Notes under the pieces: generated by a model
What the model saw: only the letters and a program-made list of their open reading frames with translations
Databases searched by the model: none
What the model was told of the DNA's origin: nothing
Position numbers and translations under genes: made by a program
Assembly: GCF_013032505.1 (NCBI RefSeq)
Contig: NZ_WQCG01000002.1
Coordinates: 558,001 to 622,000 of the forward strand
Length of the DNA: 64,000 nucleotides
Direction of reading: 5' to 3'
Origin: Ruegeria atlantica
GTDB taxonomy: Bacteria > Pseudomonadota > Alphaproteobacteria > Rhodobacterales > Rhodobacteraceae
Shown here: piece after piece, positions 17,247 to 26,654 of the stretch
Position numbering within the stretch: position 1 is the stretch's first letter
How the letters are laid out: each line of letters begins with the position of its first letter

Positions 17247-18881
17247 ATGGATTCCGCGCTTTTTCGTCTTCTTTTGATGCGCCTGCGTGGCGGCATTCGT
17301 CTGCGTCTGATCCAATTGACAACTTTGCGCGGTCTGCTCTTTTCCGTTGCTTTTTGCGGGATCATTTGGCTGCTGCTGGTGGCAAACGGCTCCTCTCTGG
17401 AAACGGGGTTCTTGGCTGACGCCGCCTCAGATCGCCAAGCTTTAAGCGCGCAGATCAGCACTTACATGCCGCTCGGTATGCTTGCGATGTCCCTGCTGAC
17501 GGTCGTGTTGTCCACTGGCCCTACGTTTCATTTTTCGCCTACAGAGATCAATTTTCTTTTTACCGGGCCGTTCCGTCGGCGCGACCTGATCATCTACAAA
17601 TTCGGCGCCTACGTTGCTGGTGCCACCTTAAGTAGTGCACTCATCACCATCTTTGCGCAGGCGCAAACGGGCTCCGCCCTGACTGCGTTCATCGCCTCGC
17701 TCCTGACTCTCGTCTTCGTGCAGTTGAACAGCGCCGTCATCGGCATGGCTGGGCAAGCATTGGAAGGCAGCACGCTTGCACGGTTTCGTTGGCCCGCAAT
17801 TGCGCTGCTTTCCGCCGCTGCGACCGTCACCGTGGCCTACGCTTGGATGACGCCCGAGCGCAGCCTATTCGACCTTCTATTCGAATTTCGCCACTCGTGG
17901 GTCGGTACCATTATCCTGTCACCCTATATCGTGTTTTCCGAACTTTTCGTAGCGCCATCGCTTTTTCCGCACCTATTCGTTTGGGCCTCAATCGCGATCC
18001 TCATAAACGCTGCGCTGTTGCATCTTGCAATCAAGCTCGACGCGCGCACGACCGATCGTGCCTTAAAGGAAAACGCCCGACAGAGCGACCGATGGGAGCG
18101 CATAAAGCAAGGCGGATCGTTCTGGGCTACTGAACGGACCGAAATACCTTCGATCCGTCGTGCGCCTATTGTAGTTGGTTTGGGGCCGATTGCCTGGCGT
18201 CAGGCTCTCAACGTTGCCCGCAGTTCATTCAGGGTCGTCGCCGTGTTTATTGGTGTGGCTGCCTGTGTCGGGCCAATCCTTTCCGCGGCCGGTATATCGG
18301 TCACAGACTCGCGGGCCGTGTTGTTTTTCTACATCTTTTTTGTGTTCATCCTGCCTCGAACACTGGTTTGCGACTTTCGCGGCGACCTGAGCCGGATGGA
18401 AGTTTACAAGACCCTGCCCATCACACCATGGCGCATCTGCGCAGGTCAGCTTGTGACACAGGTGGTTCTGGCCTGTGTCGTTGCCGTGACGATGATCGTC
18501 AGCATCGCCGTCTTTCAAGACGGAGTCGACTTATCCGATGCACTAGTCCTTGCTGCTTTTGTGTTCCCGTTGACTGTGCTTCTCTATACCGTTGAGAACA
18601 CGATACATCTTTTGTTTCCGACAAAACTCCTCCCGATGGGACGAGCAGACTTCGAATTTCTTGGTCGATCACTTGTCGAGTTCATTGCGAAGTCGATTGC
18701 CATTTTTGCCGCTGCGGCGGCTTCGGCTGCCGTCGGGCTATTCACATTCACAACGATAAGACCCTCTTGGGTTCTATTGGGGTTGGCCAGTTGGATAACA
18801 TTGACCTTGTTCGGGCTTTTGGCGTTGGTCGCGATGCAATATGCGTTCCGTCGGTTCGCGGTGGCAGAAAACGTCGACTAA
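17247..18881 (+). CDS. Putative ABC exporter membrane subunit
   Basis: A 544-residue polytopic inner-membrane protein. Hydrophobic segments appear near residues 28-48, 76-92, 125-150, 185-205, 230-260, 330-375 and 395-530. FHFSPTEINFLFTGPFRRRDLI near residue 95 is characteristic of the 'putative ABC exporter' family (large ABC-2-like permeases), where P-x-E-x-x-F-L-F-xxP recurs. It follows the ATPase gene with a three-base gap, so the pair is an operon. Substrate unknown. Confidence 0.85.
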   Translation: MDSALFRLLLMRLRGGIRLRLIQLTTLRGLLFSVAFCGIIWLLLVANGSSLETGFLADAASDRQALSAQISTYMPLGMLAMSLLTVVLSTGPTFHFSPTEINFLFTGPFRRRDLIIYKFGAYVAGATLSSALITIFAQAQTGSALTAFIASLLTLVFVQLNSAVIGMAGQALEGSTLARFRWPAIALLSAAATVTVAYAWMTPERSLFDLLFEFRHSWVGTIILSPYIVFSELFVAPSLFPHLFVWASIAILINAALLHLAIKLDARTTDRALKENARQSDRWERIKQGGSFWATERTEIPSIRRAPIVVGLGPIAWRQALNVARSSFRVVAVFIGVAACVGPILSAAGISVTDSRAVLFFYIFFVFILPRTLVCDFRGDLSRMEVYKTLPITPWRICAGQLVTQVVLACVVAVTMIVSIAVFQDGVDLSDALVLAAFVFPLTVLLYTVENTIHLLFPTKLLPMGRADFEFLGRSLVEFIAKSIAIFAAAAASAAVGLFTFTTIRPSWVLLGLASWITLTLFGLLALVAMQYAFRRFAVAENVD

Positions 18882-19562
18882 AGCGAAAAATGATGACCTT
18901 CTGCTGAGGCCTTAAACCTACTTGAGGCCCCTGCCGTCGGAACCTTGGGTTTGAACCTGGTAGATGTAAACATGGTGCGGACATGTCGAAACTAGCTCTA
19001 TACAGAATTGCAGGTCACTTAATTTCCGTTCCTAGCACAGCATCGAACAGGTAACTGCAGCCCGAAAATGGGCATTGCCCAAGTCTTCGGTGCAGCGACA
19101 TTTTCTGGGATCTGGGCAAACTCGCGACATCGCGATCAACCTAGAGCCACCGTAGCTATGCTTGAAGGCCGCACCACTGCAGCTTCGCAGAAGCAAACTT
19201 TGGTGCGACGAGCAGCATTTTCCCAATGGCAACGAACAGGTAGCGAGACTGTGCAGACTCGTGCCGTCGCGGAAATTGCGCGCCCTTAACGGAGATTATG
19301 AGTTGGTCTTTGACTAGTCGGGACCGAAAACCATCCACGGGCTAATGCCAAGCGCGGCAATAGCTAGAGCTTTGTAACATAGCCCTCGAACACACAACAG
19401 CCAGAGGCCACGTTGGCCGCCGCGAATGAGTCAATCCCTGATCCCAATTCCAGTGCCGAGAGGCCCGGTATAATCAGAAAGAGGAACCTGTTGAGTTCAA
19501 CTGACCTGATGCTTGACTGTACAAAATTGATCTCGGGTCGACCCATTTTTGGTTTTCCTTTC
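18882..19562. other. Long degenerate intergenic region
   Basis: Apart from a possible small ORF on the minus strand (19364-19546), no gene is visible. An imperfect direct repeat is present: CGAACAGGTA occurs at 19044-19053 and 19233-19242 with partly similar flanks (GCAGCATTTTC / GCAGC-CATTTTC words). This looks like eroded repeat DNA. Confidence 0.45.
19364..19546 (-). CDS. Possible small hypothetical protein
   Basis: A 60-codon frame starts with ATG at 19546, eight bases after AAAGGA and 17 bases past the stop of the oxidoreductase gene, so it could be co-transcribed. A hydrophobic stretch (FLFLIIPGLSALELGSG) near residues 21-37 could be a single membrane segment. I know no family. The good SD sequence is the main argument; chance cannot be excluded. 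Confidence 0.3.
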   Translation of the reverse strand: MGRPEINFVQSSIRSVELNRFLFLIIPGLSALELGSGIDSFAAANVASGCCVFEGYVTKL

Positions 19563-22031
19563 TCACGCCCTCATATTCGAACCATTGGCATCGTACAGCG
19601 GACCGCCCAGCACTTCGGCATCATAGAACTCGCCCAGGATTTCCACCTGTAGCTTGCTTCCCGGTGCCGCGCTGCCCGAGGCGACATAGCCCATCGCCAT
19701 AGACTTGCCGACGCGGTGGCCGTAGCCGCCGGACGAGACATAACCGACCGCTTCACCGTCTTTCAGGATCGCCTCATCGTTCGAAACATCGATGCCGTCC
19801 ACGTCGATGGTCAGGGTGACCAGCTTGCGGGCAACTCCATGTTCCTTGAACTTCAGAGTCACGCCCTTGCCGACAAAGTCCTTCTTCCAGTTGATGAATA
19901 CATCCATGCCGGCTTCGACCGCGTTGAAGTCGGGACGGAAATCGGTGGTCCAGACGCCCCAGCCCTTTTCTAGACGCAAGGACATCAGCGCGCGTGCACC
20001 GTACCAGCGATAGCCCAGATCGGCACCAGCCTCTTCGATCGCCTCGGCCAGACGCAGTAGGTACATCGGCTTGCAGTAGATCTCAAAGCCCAGCTCACCC
20101 GAGAACGAGATACGGTTTAGGATCACCGGCACACCGCCCACGAAGGTTTGACGTAGATCGCGGAACTTCAGGGCATCGGCGCTAACGTCGTCGCGGGTGA
20201 TGCGCGCCAGCAGCTCGCGCGATTTGGGGCCGGACAGTGCAATCCCGTGCCAGTCATCCGAGACATTGGCATAGCTCACATCCGCCGGCAGGTCCTTTTG
20301 GAACCAGCGGCTATGCGCATCCTGCATCGCGCCCGAACCGAACAGCATGAAGTGCTCATCGGCTAGACATGCGACGGTCAGGTCTCCATAGAGACGGCCT
20401 TTTTCGGTCAGCATCGGGGTTAGCGCCAGACGGCCCGGTTTCGGGACGTAACCGGCCAGAGTGCGGTTCAGGTAGTCACGCGCGCTGGCGCCCTTGAACT
20501 CATGCTTGGCGAAGTTTGCGATCTCGATACCGCCCACGGCCTCTTGTACCGCTTTTACTTCACGCGCAACATAGTCGTGACTGCGGTTGCGCTCGAAGGT
20601 CGGGGTTTCATGCGCGTCCTCGGCGTTGTCAGCAAACCACAGCGCGTTTTCCAGACCAAAGCCCTGACCCATCACGGCACCCTTGTCGATCAGACGATCA
20701 TAGAGCGCGGTGGTTTTCTGCATCCGGCCCTTGGGCAGCGTTTCGTTCGGGAAGGTCATCACGAAGCGGCGCTCGTAGTTTTCCGAGGACTTGATGGTGC
20801 CCCAGTCCGGCGTTGCAAACTCGCCAAACCGCGCCACGTCCATCGCCCAGACGTCAATCGAAGGTTCGCCGTCGATCATCCACTCGGCCATGGTCAGGCC
20901 AACACCGCCGCCCTGACAGAAGCCTGCCATGACGCCCACGGCGACCCAGTAGTTCTTCATGCCCGGAACAGGGCCAATCATCGGGTTGCCATCGGGCCCA
21001 AAGGTGAACGGGCCATTAATGGTGTCCTTGATGCCGGATTCTCCAATGGCCGGGATACGCTCGAACGACATTTCCAGACGGTCGGCGATGCGGTCCAGGT
21101 CGGGTTGCAGCAGCTCGTGCCCGAAATCCCATGGCGTACCGTCGACCTTCCATGGAGTCGATTTCGGCTCGTAGGTGCCTAGCAGCATGCCATGGCGTTC
21201 CTGTCGGAAATAGATGTTGGCCTCATAGTCGATGCCCGCCGGCAGACGACCGGCTTCACCCATGCTTTCCATTCGCTCTTTGATCATCGGGATCGCGTCG
21301 GTGATCAGGTAGTGGTGCTCCATCGGCTGTACGGGCAGGTGGATGCCCGACATGTGGCCCACTTCGCGCGCCCAGAGGCCGCCGCAATTCACAACCTGCG
21401 CGGCGTTGATAACGCCTTTGGGGGTGGTCAGATCCCAACTGCCATCGGGGCGCTGGCTCATCGAAGTAACACCGCAATGGGTGAAGTATTGCGCGCCGTG
21501 GTGACGGGCGGATTTCGCGAAAGCGTAAGTCGCGCCCGACGGATCTACATCACCGTCCTGTTCGTCCCAGAGGGCGGCGTGGTAGTGTTTGGGATCAATC
21601 AGCGGGTGACGCTCGGCCAGTTCCTGCGGGCTGATGAATTCCTGATGCAGGCCCATGTAACGCGCTTTCGAGCGCTCCCGCTTGAGGTAGTCGTACCATT
21701 CCTTGGTCGAAGCCGCGTAGAAACCACCGGTGATGTGCATGCCGACCGAATGGCCCGAGGTTTCCTCGATTTCTTTATAGAGGTCGATGGTATAGCTCTG
21801 CAGACGCGAGATGTTGGGGTCCGAGCTAATGGTGTGGATCTGACCGGCTGCGTGCCAACTTGAACCAGATGTCAGTTCATCGCGTTCCAGCAGGACAACG
21901 TCTTTCCAGCCGAACTTGGCCAGGTGGAATAGGATCGAACAGCCCACAACGCCGCCGCCGATGACAACGACCTTGGCGTGGGACGGAAGCTTTTTGCCAG
22001 ACGTGGTTTCGTCTTTTTGAATCTCAGGCAT
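19563..22031 (-). CDS. FAD-dependent dimethylglycine/sarcosine dehydrogenase-like protein with GCV_T domain
   Basis: An 822-residue enzyme of the dimethylglycine dehydrogenase family. The N-terminal FAD domain has VVVIGGGVVGCSILFHLAK (about residues 21-39), then SSWHAAGQ, whose His is the residue that carries covalent FAD in this family. FGPDGNPMIGPVPG near residue 335 closes the FAD site. The central FAO_M part leads into a C-terminal aminomethyltransferase (GCV_T) domain from about residue 430, with ALSGPKSRELLARI and SFSGELGFEIY. Such enzymes oxidise an N-methyl group and pass the one-carbon unit to tetrahydrofolate. It is the last gene of the LysR-controlled MttB operon, which suggests that it removes a second methyl from a betaine-derived tertiary or secondary amine. 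Exact substrate unknown. Confidence 0.88.
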   Translation of the reverse strand: MPEIQKDETTSGKKLPSHAKVVVIGGGVVGCSILFHLAKFGWKDVVLLERDELTSGSSWHAAGQIHTISSDPNISRLQSYTIDLYKEIEETSGHSVGMHITGGFYAASTKEWYDYLKRERSKARYMGLHQEFISPQELAERHPLIDPKHYHAALWDEQDGDVDPSGATYAFAKSARHHGAQYFTHCGVTSMSQRPDGSWDLTTPKGVINAAQVVNCGGLWAREVGHMSGIHLPVQPMEHHYLITDAIPMIKERMESMGEAGRLPAGIDYEANIYFRQERHGMLLGTYEPKSTPWKVDGTPWDFGHELLQPDLDRIADRLEMSFERIPAIGESGIKDTINGPFTFGPDGNPMIGPVPGMKNYWVAVGVMAGFCQGGGVGLTMAEWMIDGEPSIDVWAMDVARFGEFATPDWGTIKSSENYERRFVMTFPNETLPKGRMQKTTALYDRLIDKGAVMGQGFGLENALWFADNAEDAHETPTFERNRSHDYVAREVKAVQEAVGGIEIANFAKHEFKGASARDYLNRTLAGYVPKPGRLALTPMLTEKGRLYGDLTVACLADEHFMLFGSGAMQDAHSRWFQKDLPADVSYANVSDDWHGIALSGPKSRELLARITRDDVSADALKFRDLRQTFVGGVPVILNRISFSGELGFEIYCKPMYLLRLAEAIEEAGADLGYRWYGARALMSLRLEKGWGVWTTDFRPDFNAVEAGMDVFINWKKDFVGKGVTLKFKEHGVARKLVTLTIDVDGIDVSNDEAILKDGEAVGYVSSGGYGHRVGKSMAMGYVASGSAAPGSKLQVEILGEFYDAEVLGGPLYDANGSNMRA

Positions 22032-22043
22032 TTTGAGTCTCTC

Positions 22044-23219
22044 TCAGTTGAGGGGCAACCGGCGGAAACGACCGGGAATTGCGGGGTCATGGAAGTGGTC
22101 AAGCGGTCCGTTCTCGACCAGATGGTTGTGCCAATGGGCAAGGGCATAGCGATCCAGAGAAACCCCAAGGCCGGGACCCTCGGGCACGGAAATCACGTTG
22201 TTTTTCTGGCGGAAAGGCCCGCCTTCGATCACGTCGCCGATCTGCCAGCGGAACAGCGATTGCGAGGGTTCGGATATCCACGGCATCGCCGCAGACATGT
22301 GCAGATATCCGGCAGTGGCGATCCCGGCATCACCAGAATAGCACCAGAAGCCGATGCCCATCGCCTCACACGCGCCAATGAACCTCACAGCGCGGGAAAT
22401 CCCACCCAGCACGGCGAAATTGGTGACGATGTAATTGGGTGCACCCAAAGCTACCGCCTTGCGGATTTCCGGCACATGAGTCGAGATCGGAATGGTGAAG
22501 TAACGGCGCAGCTCCGCCATCTCCTCAAAAGTGGCAACCGGGTCTTCGTAGTTGCGAATGTTGTAGGGCTCGATCTCGCGGAAGACGCGCATGGCGGTGG
22601 GCAGGCTCCACTGCATGTTACTGTCCAGACGGATCATCGCCTCACGGCCCAGACCGTGACGCAGGGCCTTGACCGTGTCGATCTCAAGCTCGGGGTTACC
22701 GAGGATCAACTTGCCCTCGAACATGGTACTGCCATGTTCCTCGCGCATGCGGATGCAGTAGTCGACGACAGCCTCCGGGCTCATCTCGCCGCCTTCGCGG
22801 TACCCGAAATACTCGGTGAAGGGGATATTTTTGCGCACCGCACCGCCCAGCAAGCGATAGAGAGGCTCATCCGCCACCTTGCCGCGCAGGTCCCAAAGAG
22901 CAATTTCAATTGCGCCAAAGGCTTTCACCACCGAATTGTCATCGGTGTTCTGCACGATCTGCCAGGGCGGCACGCATAAGCTTTCGCAGACCGCTATATC
23001 CAGCGGGTCCGTGCCAATCAGACGTTCGCCCATGGCGCGAATTGCCTCTACCACACCAACCGACGGAGCCTCACCCAAACCGACGAGGCCCTGATCCGTC
23101 TCAACCTCGATGATGGTTTTCGACGTGCCCGGATAATGCCCGCCGGTCCACCACATCGGTTTTTCCAACGGGATATTGACCGGGGTCGCCCGAACACCGG
23201 TAATCTTAATACCAGGCAT
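22044..23219 (-). CDS. Mandelate racemase/muconate lactonizing enzyme family protein, atypical active site
   Basis: An enolase-superfamily member of about 391 aa (ATG at 23219, overlapping the end of the MttB gene by 14 bases). The capping domain begins ITGVRATPVNIPLEKPMWW. In the barrel, metal ligands Asp (RLDSN) and Glu (NYEDP) are present; the third ligand position reads ISTHV. The usual K-x-K is E-G-K (FEGKLILG). The His/Asp dyad of the MR and glucarate dehydratase groups is not visible: the corresponding segments read APNYIV and WCYSGDAGI. It lies between MttB and the dimethylglycine-dehydrogenase-like gene. A betaine racemase, epimerase or lyase acting on the same substrate is possible, as with HpbD in hydroxyproline-betaine catabolism, but it is clearly a different subgroup. 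Confidence 0.82.
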   Translation of the reverse strand: MPGIKITGVRATPVNIPLEKPMWWTGGHYPGTSKTIIEVETDQGLVGLGEAPSVGVVEAIRAMGERLIGTDPLDIAVCESLCVPPWQIVQNTDDNSVVKAFGAIEIALWDLRGKVADEPLYRLLGGAVRKNIPFTEYFGYREGGEMSPEAVVDYCIRMREEHGSTMFEGKLILGNPELEIDTVKALRHGLGREAMIRLDSNMQWSLPTAMRVFREIEPYNIRNYEDPVATFEEMAELRRYFTIPISTHVPEIRKAVALGAPNYIVTNFAVLGGISRAVRFIGACEAMGIGFWCYSGDAGIATAGYLHMSAAMPWISEPSQSLFRWQIGDVIEGGPFRQKNNVISVPEGPGLGVSLDRYALAHWHNHLVENGPLDHFHDPAIPGRFRRLPLN

Positions 23220-24726
23220 CCGGGATTTCCTCTTTGCGGCGCGCCACATAGGCGGTCAGTTCTTCTTTCTTGGCCTCGTCCATCGCGGGCGGTTGGTATT
23301 CGTTGAGCATCTGGTTCCAGCGCTCATAGGCGCGGCGGCGCATGTCCTTGGCGCCGCCTTCCTCCCAGCTTTCCACATTCTCGCTGTCGCTGAGCTTAGG
23401 TTCATAGAATGCGGTCTGATAGTTGCGCATCGTGTGACCGCAGCCGAGGAAGTGCCCGCCGGGCCCGACCTCGCCATACGCGTCCCGAGCGAAGGCTTCG
23501 TCGCTGGTATCAAGACCCTGACTCAGTACCTTCTGATAACTGCCCAGACGATCTGCATCCATGATTAGCTTCTCAAAACCGGTACACAGGCCACCTTCCA
23601 GCCATCCGGCCGAATGCAGAACAAAGTTGGCACCGGCCAACATGGTCGAGTGCATCGAGTCTGCTGATTCATAAGCCGCCTGCGCGTCTTCGATCTTGGA
23701 CGCCGTCAGCGAGCCACCACAGCGCAACGGCAGACCCGCGCGGCGGGCCAACTGGCCGATGGTGTAGTTCGAGATCACCGGCTCGGGCATGCCAAAAGTT
23801 GGCGCACCGGATTTCAACGACATTGAAGACAGGAAGTTACCCAGCACAAAGGGCGCGCCAGGGCGTAACAATTGCACATAAGCGCATACCATCATCGCTT
23901 CGGCCATCGCCTGAGCAACGCTGGCGGCTGTGCTGACCGGACCCATTGCGCCGGACAAGATAAACGGCACCACGATCAGACCCTGACCACGTGACGAGTA
24001 AACCCGCGCCGACTCTGTCACCACCCGGTCAACCAGTAGCGGCGAGTTCGTGTTCACGTTGCCCATGATCACGCAGTTTTCTTCCATGAAGTCTGCGCCA
24101 AAGACGATCTCAGCCATGTCGACGCTGTCTTGCGCACGGCTCATCTCGGTGATCGCACCCAGATGCGGCTTGTCGCTCATGGTCATGTGCGTGAACATCA
24201 TGTCCAAATGGCGCTTGCTGACCGGCACGTCGCAGGGTTCGCAGGTCACGAACCCGCCGTGATGCAGGTTCGGGTGCATATAAGTTAGCTTAACCAGCTT
24301 CTCGAAGGACTCCAGATCTCCATACCGACGGCCTCCTTCCAGGTCGCGAACGAAAGGCGCACCATAAACCGGCGCAAAGACCTGATTGCCGTCACCAATG
24401 ACAACCGATCGCTCGGGGTTGCGCGCAACCTGAGTGAAGCTTTTAGGCGCTTTCGAACACAAACTACGAATCCACGACGCATCGGCGCGAACAATGTCAC
24501 CATCGATCCGAGCACCTTCCTTTTGCCAAAGCGCCAACGCTTCGGGGTCGTCGCGAAAGGCGATCCCGACATCTTCGAATATCCAGTCAACCTGCGCTTC
24601 GAGACGGGCCATATCCTCTTCGTTCAGAGGGTCAAAATAAGCCAGATGACGCTGAATATAGGGGAAAGCCGGAACCGAACCGGTCTCAGAACCGCGGGAT
24701 CGGGATTGACGTGCGCGCCGAGCCAT
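23206..24726 (-). CDS. Trimethylamine methyltransferase (MttB) family protein, non-pyrrolysine
   Basis: A 506-residue TIM-barrel methyltransferase of the COG5598/MttB superfamily. Recognisable segments include EDVGIAFRDDPEAL, GGFVTCEPCDVPVSKRHLD, FMEENCVIMGNVNTNSPL and HSAGWLEGGLCTGFEKLIMD. The frame has no in-frame amber codon, so it is a non-Pyl member, the class that demethylates glycine betaine, proline betaine, carnitine and related quaternary amines through a corrinoid protein. No corrinoid-binding gene is in the window. It is the first gene of an operon with the enolase-family and DMGDH-like genes, and diverges from a LysR gene. A paralogue lies at 43715-45265. Confidence 0.88.
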   Translation of the reverse strand: MARRARQSRSRGSETGSVPAFPYIQRHLAYFDPLNEEDMARLEAQVDWIFEDVGIAFRDDPEALALWQKEGARIDGDIVRADASWIRSLCSKAPKSFTQVARNPERSVVIGDGNQVFAPVYGAPFVRDLEGGRRYGDLESFEKLVKLTYMHPNLHHGGFVTCEPCDVPVSKRHLDMMFTHMTMSDKPHLGAITEMSRAQDSVDMAEIVFGADFMEENCVIMGNVNTNSPLLVDRVVTESARVYSSRGQGLIVVPFILSGAMGPVSTAASVAQAMAEAMMVCAYVQLLRPGAPFVLGNFLSSMSLKSGAPTFGMPEPVISNYTIGQLARRAGLPLRCGGSLTASKIEDAQAAYESADSMHSTMLAGANFVLHSAGWLEGGLCTGFEKLIMDADRLGSYQKVLSQGLDTSDEAFARDAYGEVGPGGHFLGCGHTMRNYQTAFYEPKLSDSENVESWEEGGAKDMRRRAYERWNQMLNEYQPPAMDEAKKEELTAYVARRKEEIPDAWY

Positions 24727-24803
24727 TATGAGTCACTCCAATGTTTCGCATGATATTACCTTTAGGACTGCAGCGTTGTGACGCTTGAAAAATTGTATGT
24801 TTA

Positions 24804-24822
24804 GCATAAACACAGATTATGC
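24804..24822. promoter_or_regulatory. Candidate LysR operator in the lysR-mttB divergent region
   Basis: Inverted repeat GCATAA-N7-TTATGC overlaps the start of the LysR gene, within the 92-base divergent region. A nearby TATG-N5-CATA (about 24795-24808) overlaps it. The position suits autoregulation. Confidence 0.35.
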
Positions 24823-25727
24823 AAAAACTCTGGAAACAACTGGGCTCACCCCGCCATCTGGTCGTATTTGAGGCCGCCGCCCGCCTGCAATCGTTCACGC
24901 GAGCGGCGCAGGAGCTCAACGTGCAGCAACCAGCGGTCAGTGCTTCAATCAAGCAGTTGGAGACTTCGCTTGGTGCTGTATTATTCCGGCGTAGCCATCG
25001 TCGGATATCTTTGACAAACGCTGGAACCCGTCTGTTTGCCGATGTCACCCGCGCCTTCGAGATGCTGTCACATTCCGCAGCGTCGATCCGGCAGTTTGCC
25101 AGCAACGATCACGTCACGCTCAGCGCCTCTTCGGCGTTCAACAATTACTGGCTTATGCCCCGCATCGCGTCTTTTCAGAAAAATCACGCTGATATTGATC
25201 TGCGTCTGCAATCCAGTGACCGAGAACCGGACCTGGCCGTTGAAACCATAAGCCTTGCGGTACGGCTCGGAGATGGCAATTGGCCGGACTGCGAGGCGCA
25301 GTTGATATCGGACGAAGTGATATACCCCGTCGCATCACCCCTCGTCATGGCTGCGGCAGTGACCCTCCGGAGCGTACCGGGCCTGCTGAACCAACGCCTC
25401 ATTCATTTGGAAGAACCCATTCGCGAGCGTCCTTCGTGGGATCAATGGTTTCGCGAATTCGGCATCACCGAAGTCACGCCCCGTAGTGGTTTGCGCCTAA
25501 ACGACTACGCTCTAGTCCTGCAAGCGGCAATGGCGGGTGAAGGATTTGCCTTCGGTTGGCATCACATTGTCGAACCGCTGATTCAGCAAGGTATGCTGGC
25601 CGCGAGACCAGAATGGACGTGGAGAACCGGAAAGGGGTTTTATCTGGTCTGGTCCAAATCCCGACCGCTGACGCCAGAGGCTAAGATTGTCCGCGACTGG
25701 ATACTTTCCGCCCGAGGTGTCGACTGA
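24819..25727 (+). CDS. LysR-family regulator (GcvA-like)
   Basis: A 302-residue LysR regulator. The N-terminal winged helix reads LVVFEAAARLQSFTRAAQEL, then QQPAVSASIKQLETSLGAVLF. The effector-binding domain follows from about residue 90, with the GcvA-like pattern ISLAVRLGDGNWPDCEAQLI and MAGEGFAFGWHHIVEPLI. The gene diverges from mttB with 92 bases between start codons, so it most likely controls that operon in response to the methylated substrate or a product. A second LysR of the same type has the same arrangement at 45373. Confidence 0.88.
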   Translation: MQKLWKQLGSPRHLVVFEAAARLQSFTRAAQELNVQQPAVSASIKQLETSLGAVLFRRSHRRISLTNAGTRLFADVTRAFEMLSHSAASIRQFASNDHVTLSASSAFNNYWLMPRIASFQKNHADIDLRLQSSDREPDLAVETISLAVRLGDGNWPDCEAQLISDEVIYPVASPLVMAAAVTLRSVPGLLNQRLIHLEEPIRERPSWDQWFREFGITEVTPRSGLRLNDYALVLQAAMAGEGFAFGWHHIVEPLIQQGMLAARPEWTWRTGKGFYLVWSKSRPLTPEAKIVRDWILSARGVD

Positions 25728-26135
25728 AATCGCTTTCCGGCATCCGCAAATGACTGCGCAACCGCAGTCTTGCACAGCAGTTGCCGTGTTCAAGATGATG
25801 CCCGCGCGGAAAAATCTGAACTGCGGGCGCGAACAGCTATGAAATCAAATACACAAGTTGGGCTCTTTCCGGCCGTTCTCTGCGTAATAAACGAAGGGCT
25901 GGTTGCTGATAGTTCAGCTAGAAATTCATGGTTTCAGGAGTCTCAGGTACAGCAAGTGCCTGAATGGCCTCTTCGCGGCCAAAACACTTTAATATCGACA
26001 TTGAATATTTAAGTAAAAATATTTAGAGTTATGGGTATCTGAATTGGGGCAAATTCTCGCGTCACTTGATTGCGGCTAAGCTGCAGATCAGAGCGCGAAA
26101 TATCAAAAACTTGTGCCAAACTTAGGGGAATACTC
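25728..26135. other. Intergenic region with degenerate repeats and a MarR-box candidate
   Basis: No gene is visible. 25735-25870 contains GCAGT/ACTGC-rich, GCGGGCGCG-type words like other eroded intergenic tracts in this window. At 26008-26019 lies TTTAAGTAAAAA inside an AT-rich inverted repeat (AATATT-N8-AATATT), the first of several TTTAAG boxes in the aminobenzoate region. Confidence 0.45.
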
Positions 26136-26654
26136 TTGGACCCGGAACTAGAACAGGCAAGCGTTGGCGATGGAAAAGAAAATCTGCGCCTTTGGCTCCG
26201 GTTTCTGAAAACTTCACGGATGATCGAGGCCCAGCTGCGGCAGAATTTGAAACGGGATTTTGATACGACTTTGCCGCGTTTTGATGTGATGGTCGCCCTT
26301 TCCCGCTATCCTGATGGCCTTAAGATGAGCGAACTTTCAGGGTTATTGCGCGTGTCCAATGGGAATGTAACTGGAATAATTGACAGGCTGGCTGTGGAGG
26401 GTCTGGCTGAACGCACGGCCGTACCTGGCGACAGGCGAGCCTTTCGGGTCTGCCTTACAGGAAAAGGCCAAATAGAATTCCAACGGCAGGCGGTGGCACA
26501 CAAGTCCTGGATTGACGAACTTTTGCAGGATGTGACGCCAGAAGAAGCCACAGCCCTAGAAACCCGCCTTCTGAGTTTCAATCAGGCGTTGGAAGAACGT
26601 TCCAGCCAATTCAAAACTGTGAGCGATACCGAGACGAGTGCGCGACCATGCTAA
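26136..26654 (+). CDS. MarR-family regulator
   Basis: A winged-helix regulator of about 172 residues. The DNA-binding part reads RFDVMVALSRYPDGLKMSEL, then LRVSNGNVTGIIDRLAVEGL, then the wing RTAVPGDRRAFRVCLT. I place the start at the TTG at 26136 because AGGGGAA lies five bases before it; the open frame further upstream (from 26070) is not protein-like. This resembles MarR proteins that sense aromatic acyl-CoA compounds. The next genes downstream encode thioesterase, RidA and thiolase of the aminobenzoyl-CoA region. An IS remnant on the opposite strand abuts its last codons. Confidence 0.85.
   Translation: MDPELEQASVGDGKENLRLWLRFLKTSRMIEAQLRQNLKRDFDTTLPRFDVMVALSRYPDGLKMSELSGLLRVSNGNVTGIIDRLAVEGLAERTAVPGDRRAFRVCLTGKGQIEFQRQAVAHKSWIDELLQDVTPEEATALETRLLSFNQALEERSSQFKTVSDTETSARPC

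Noticed and set aside
21978-22979. Plus-strand open frame of 333 codons opposite the enolase-family gene
   Set aside because: Antisense to a clearly coding gene and without recognisable features.
23206-24726. Pyrrolysine-containing MttB
   Set aside because: The frame is uninterrupted with no internal TAG, and no pyl genes are present; it belongs to the non-Pyl class.
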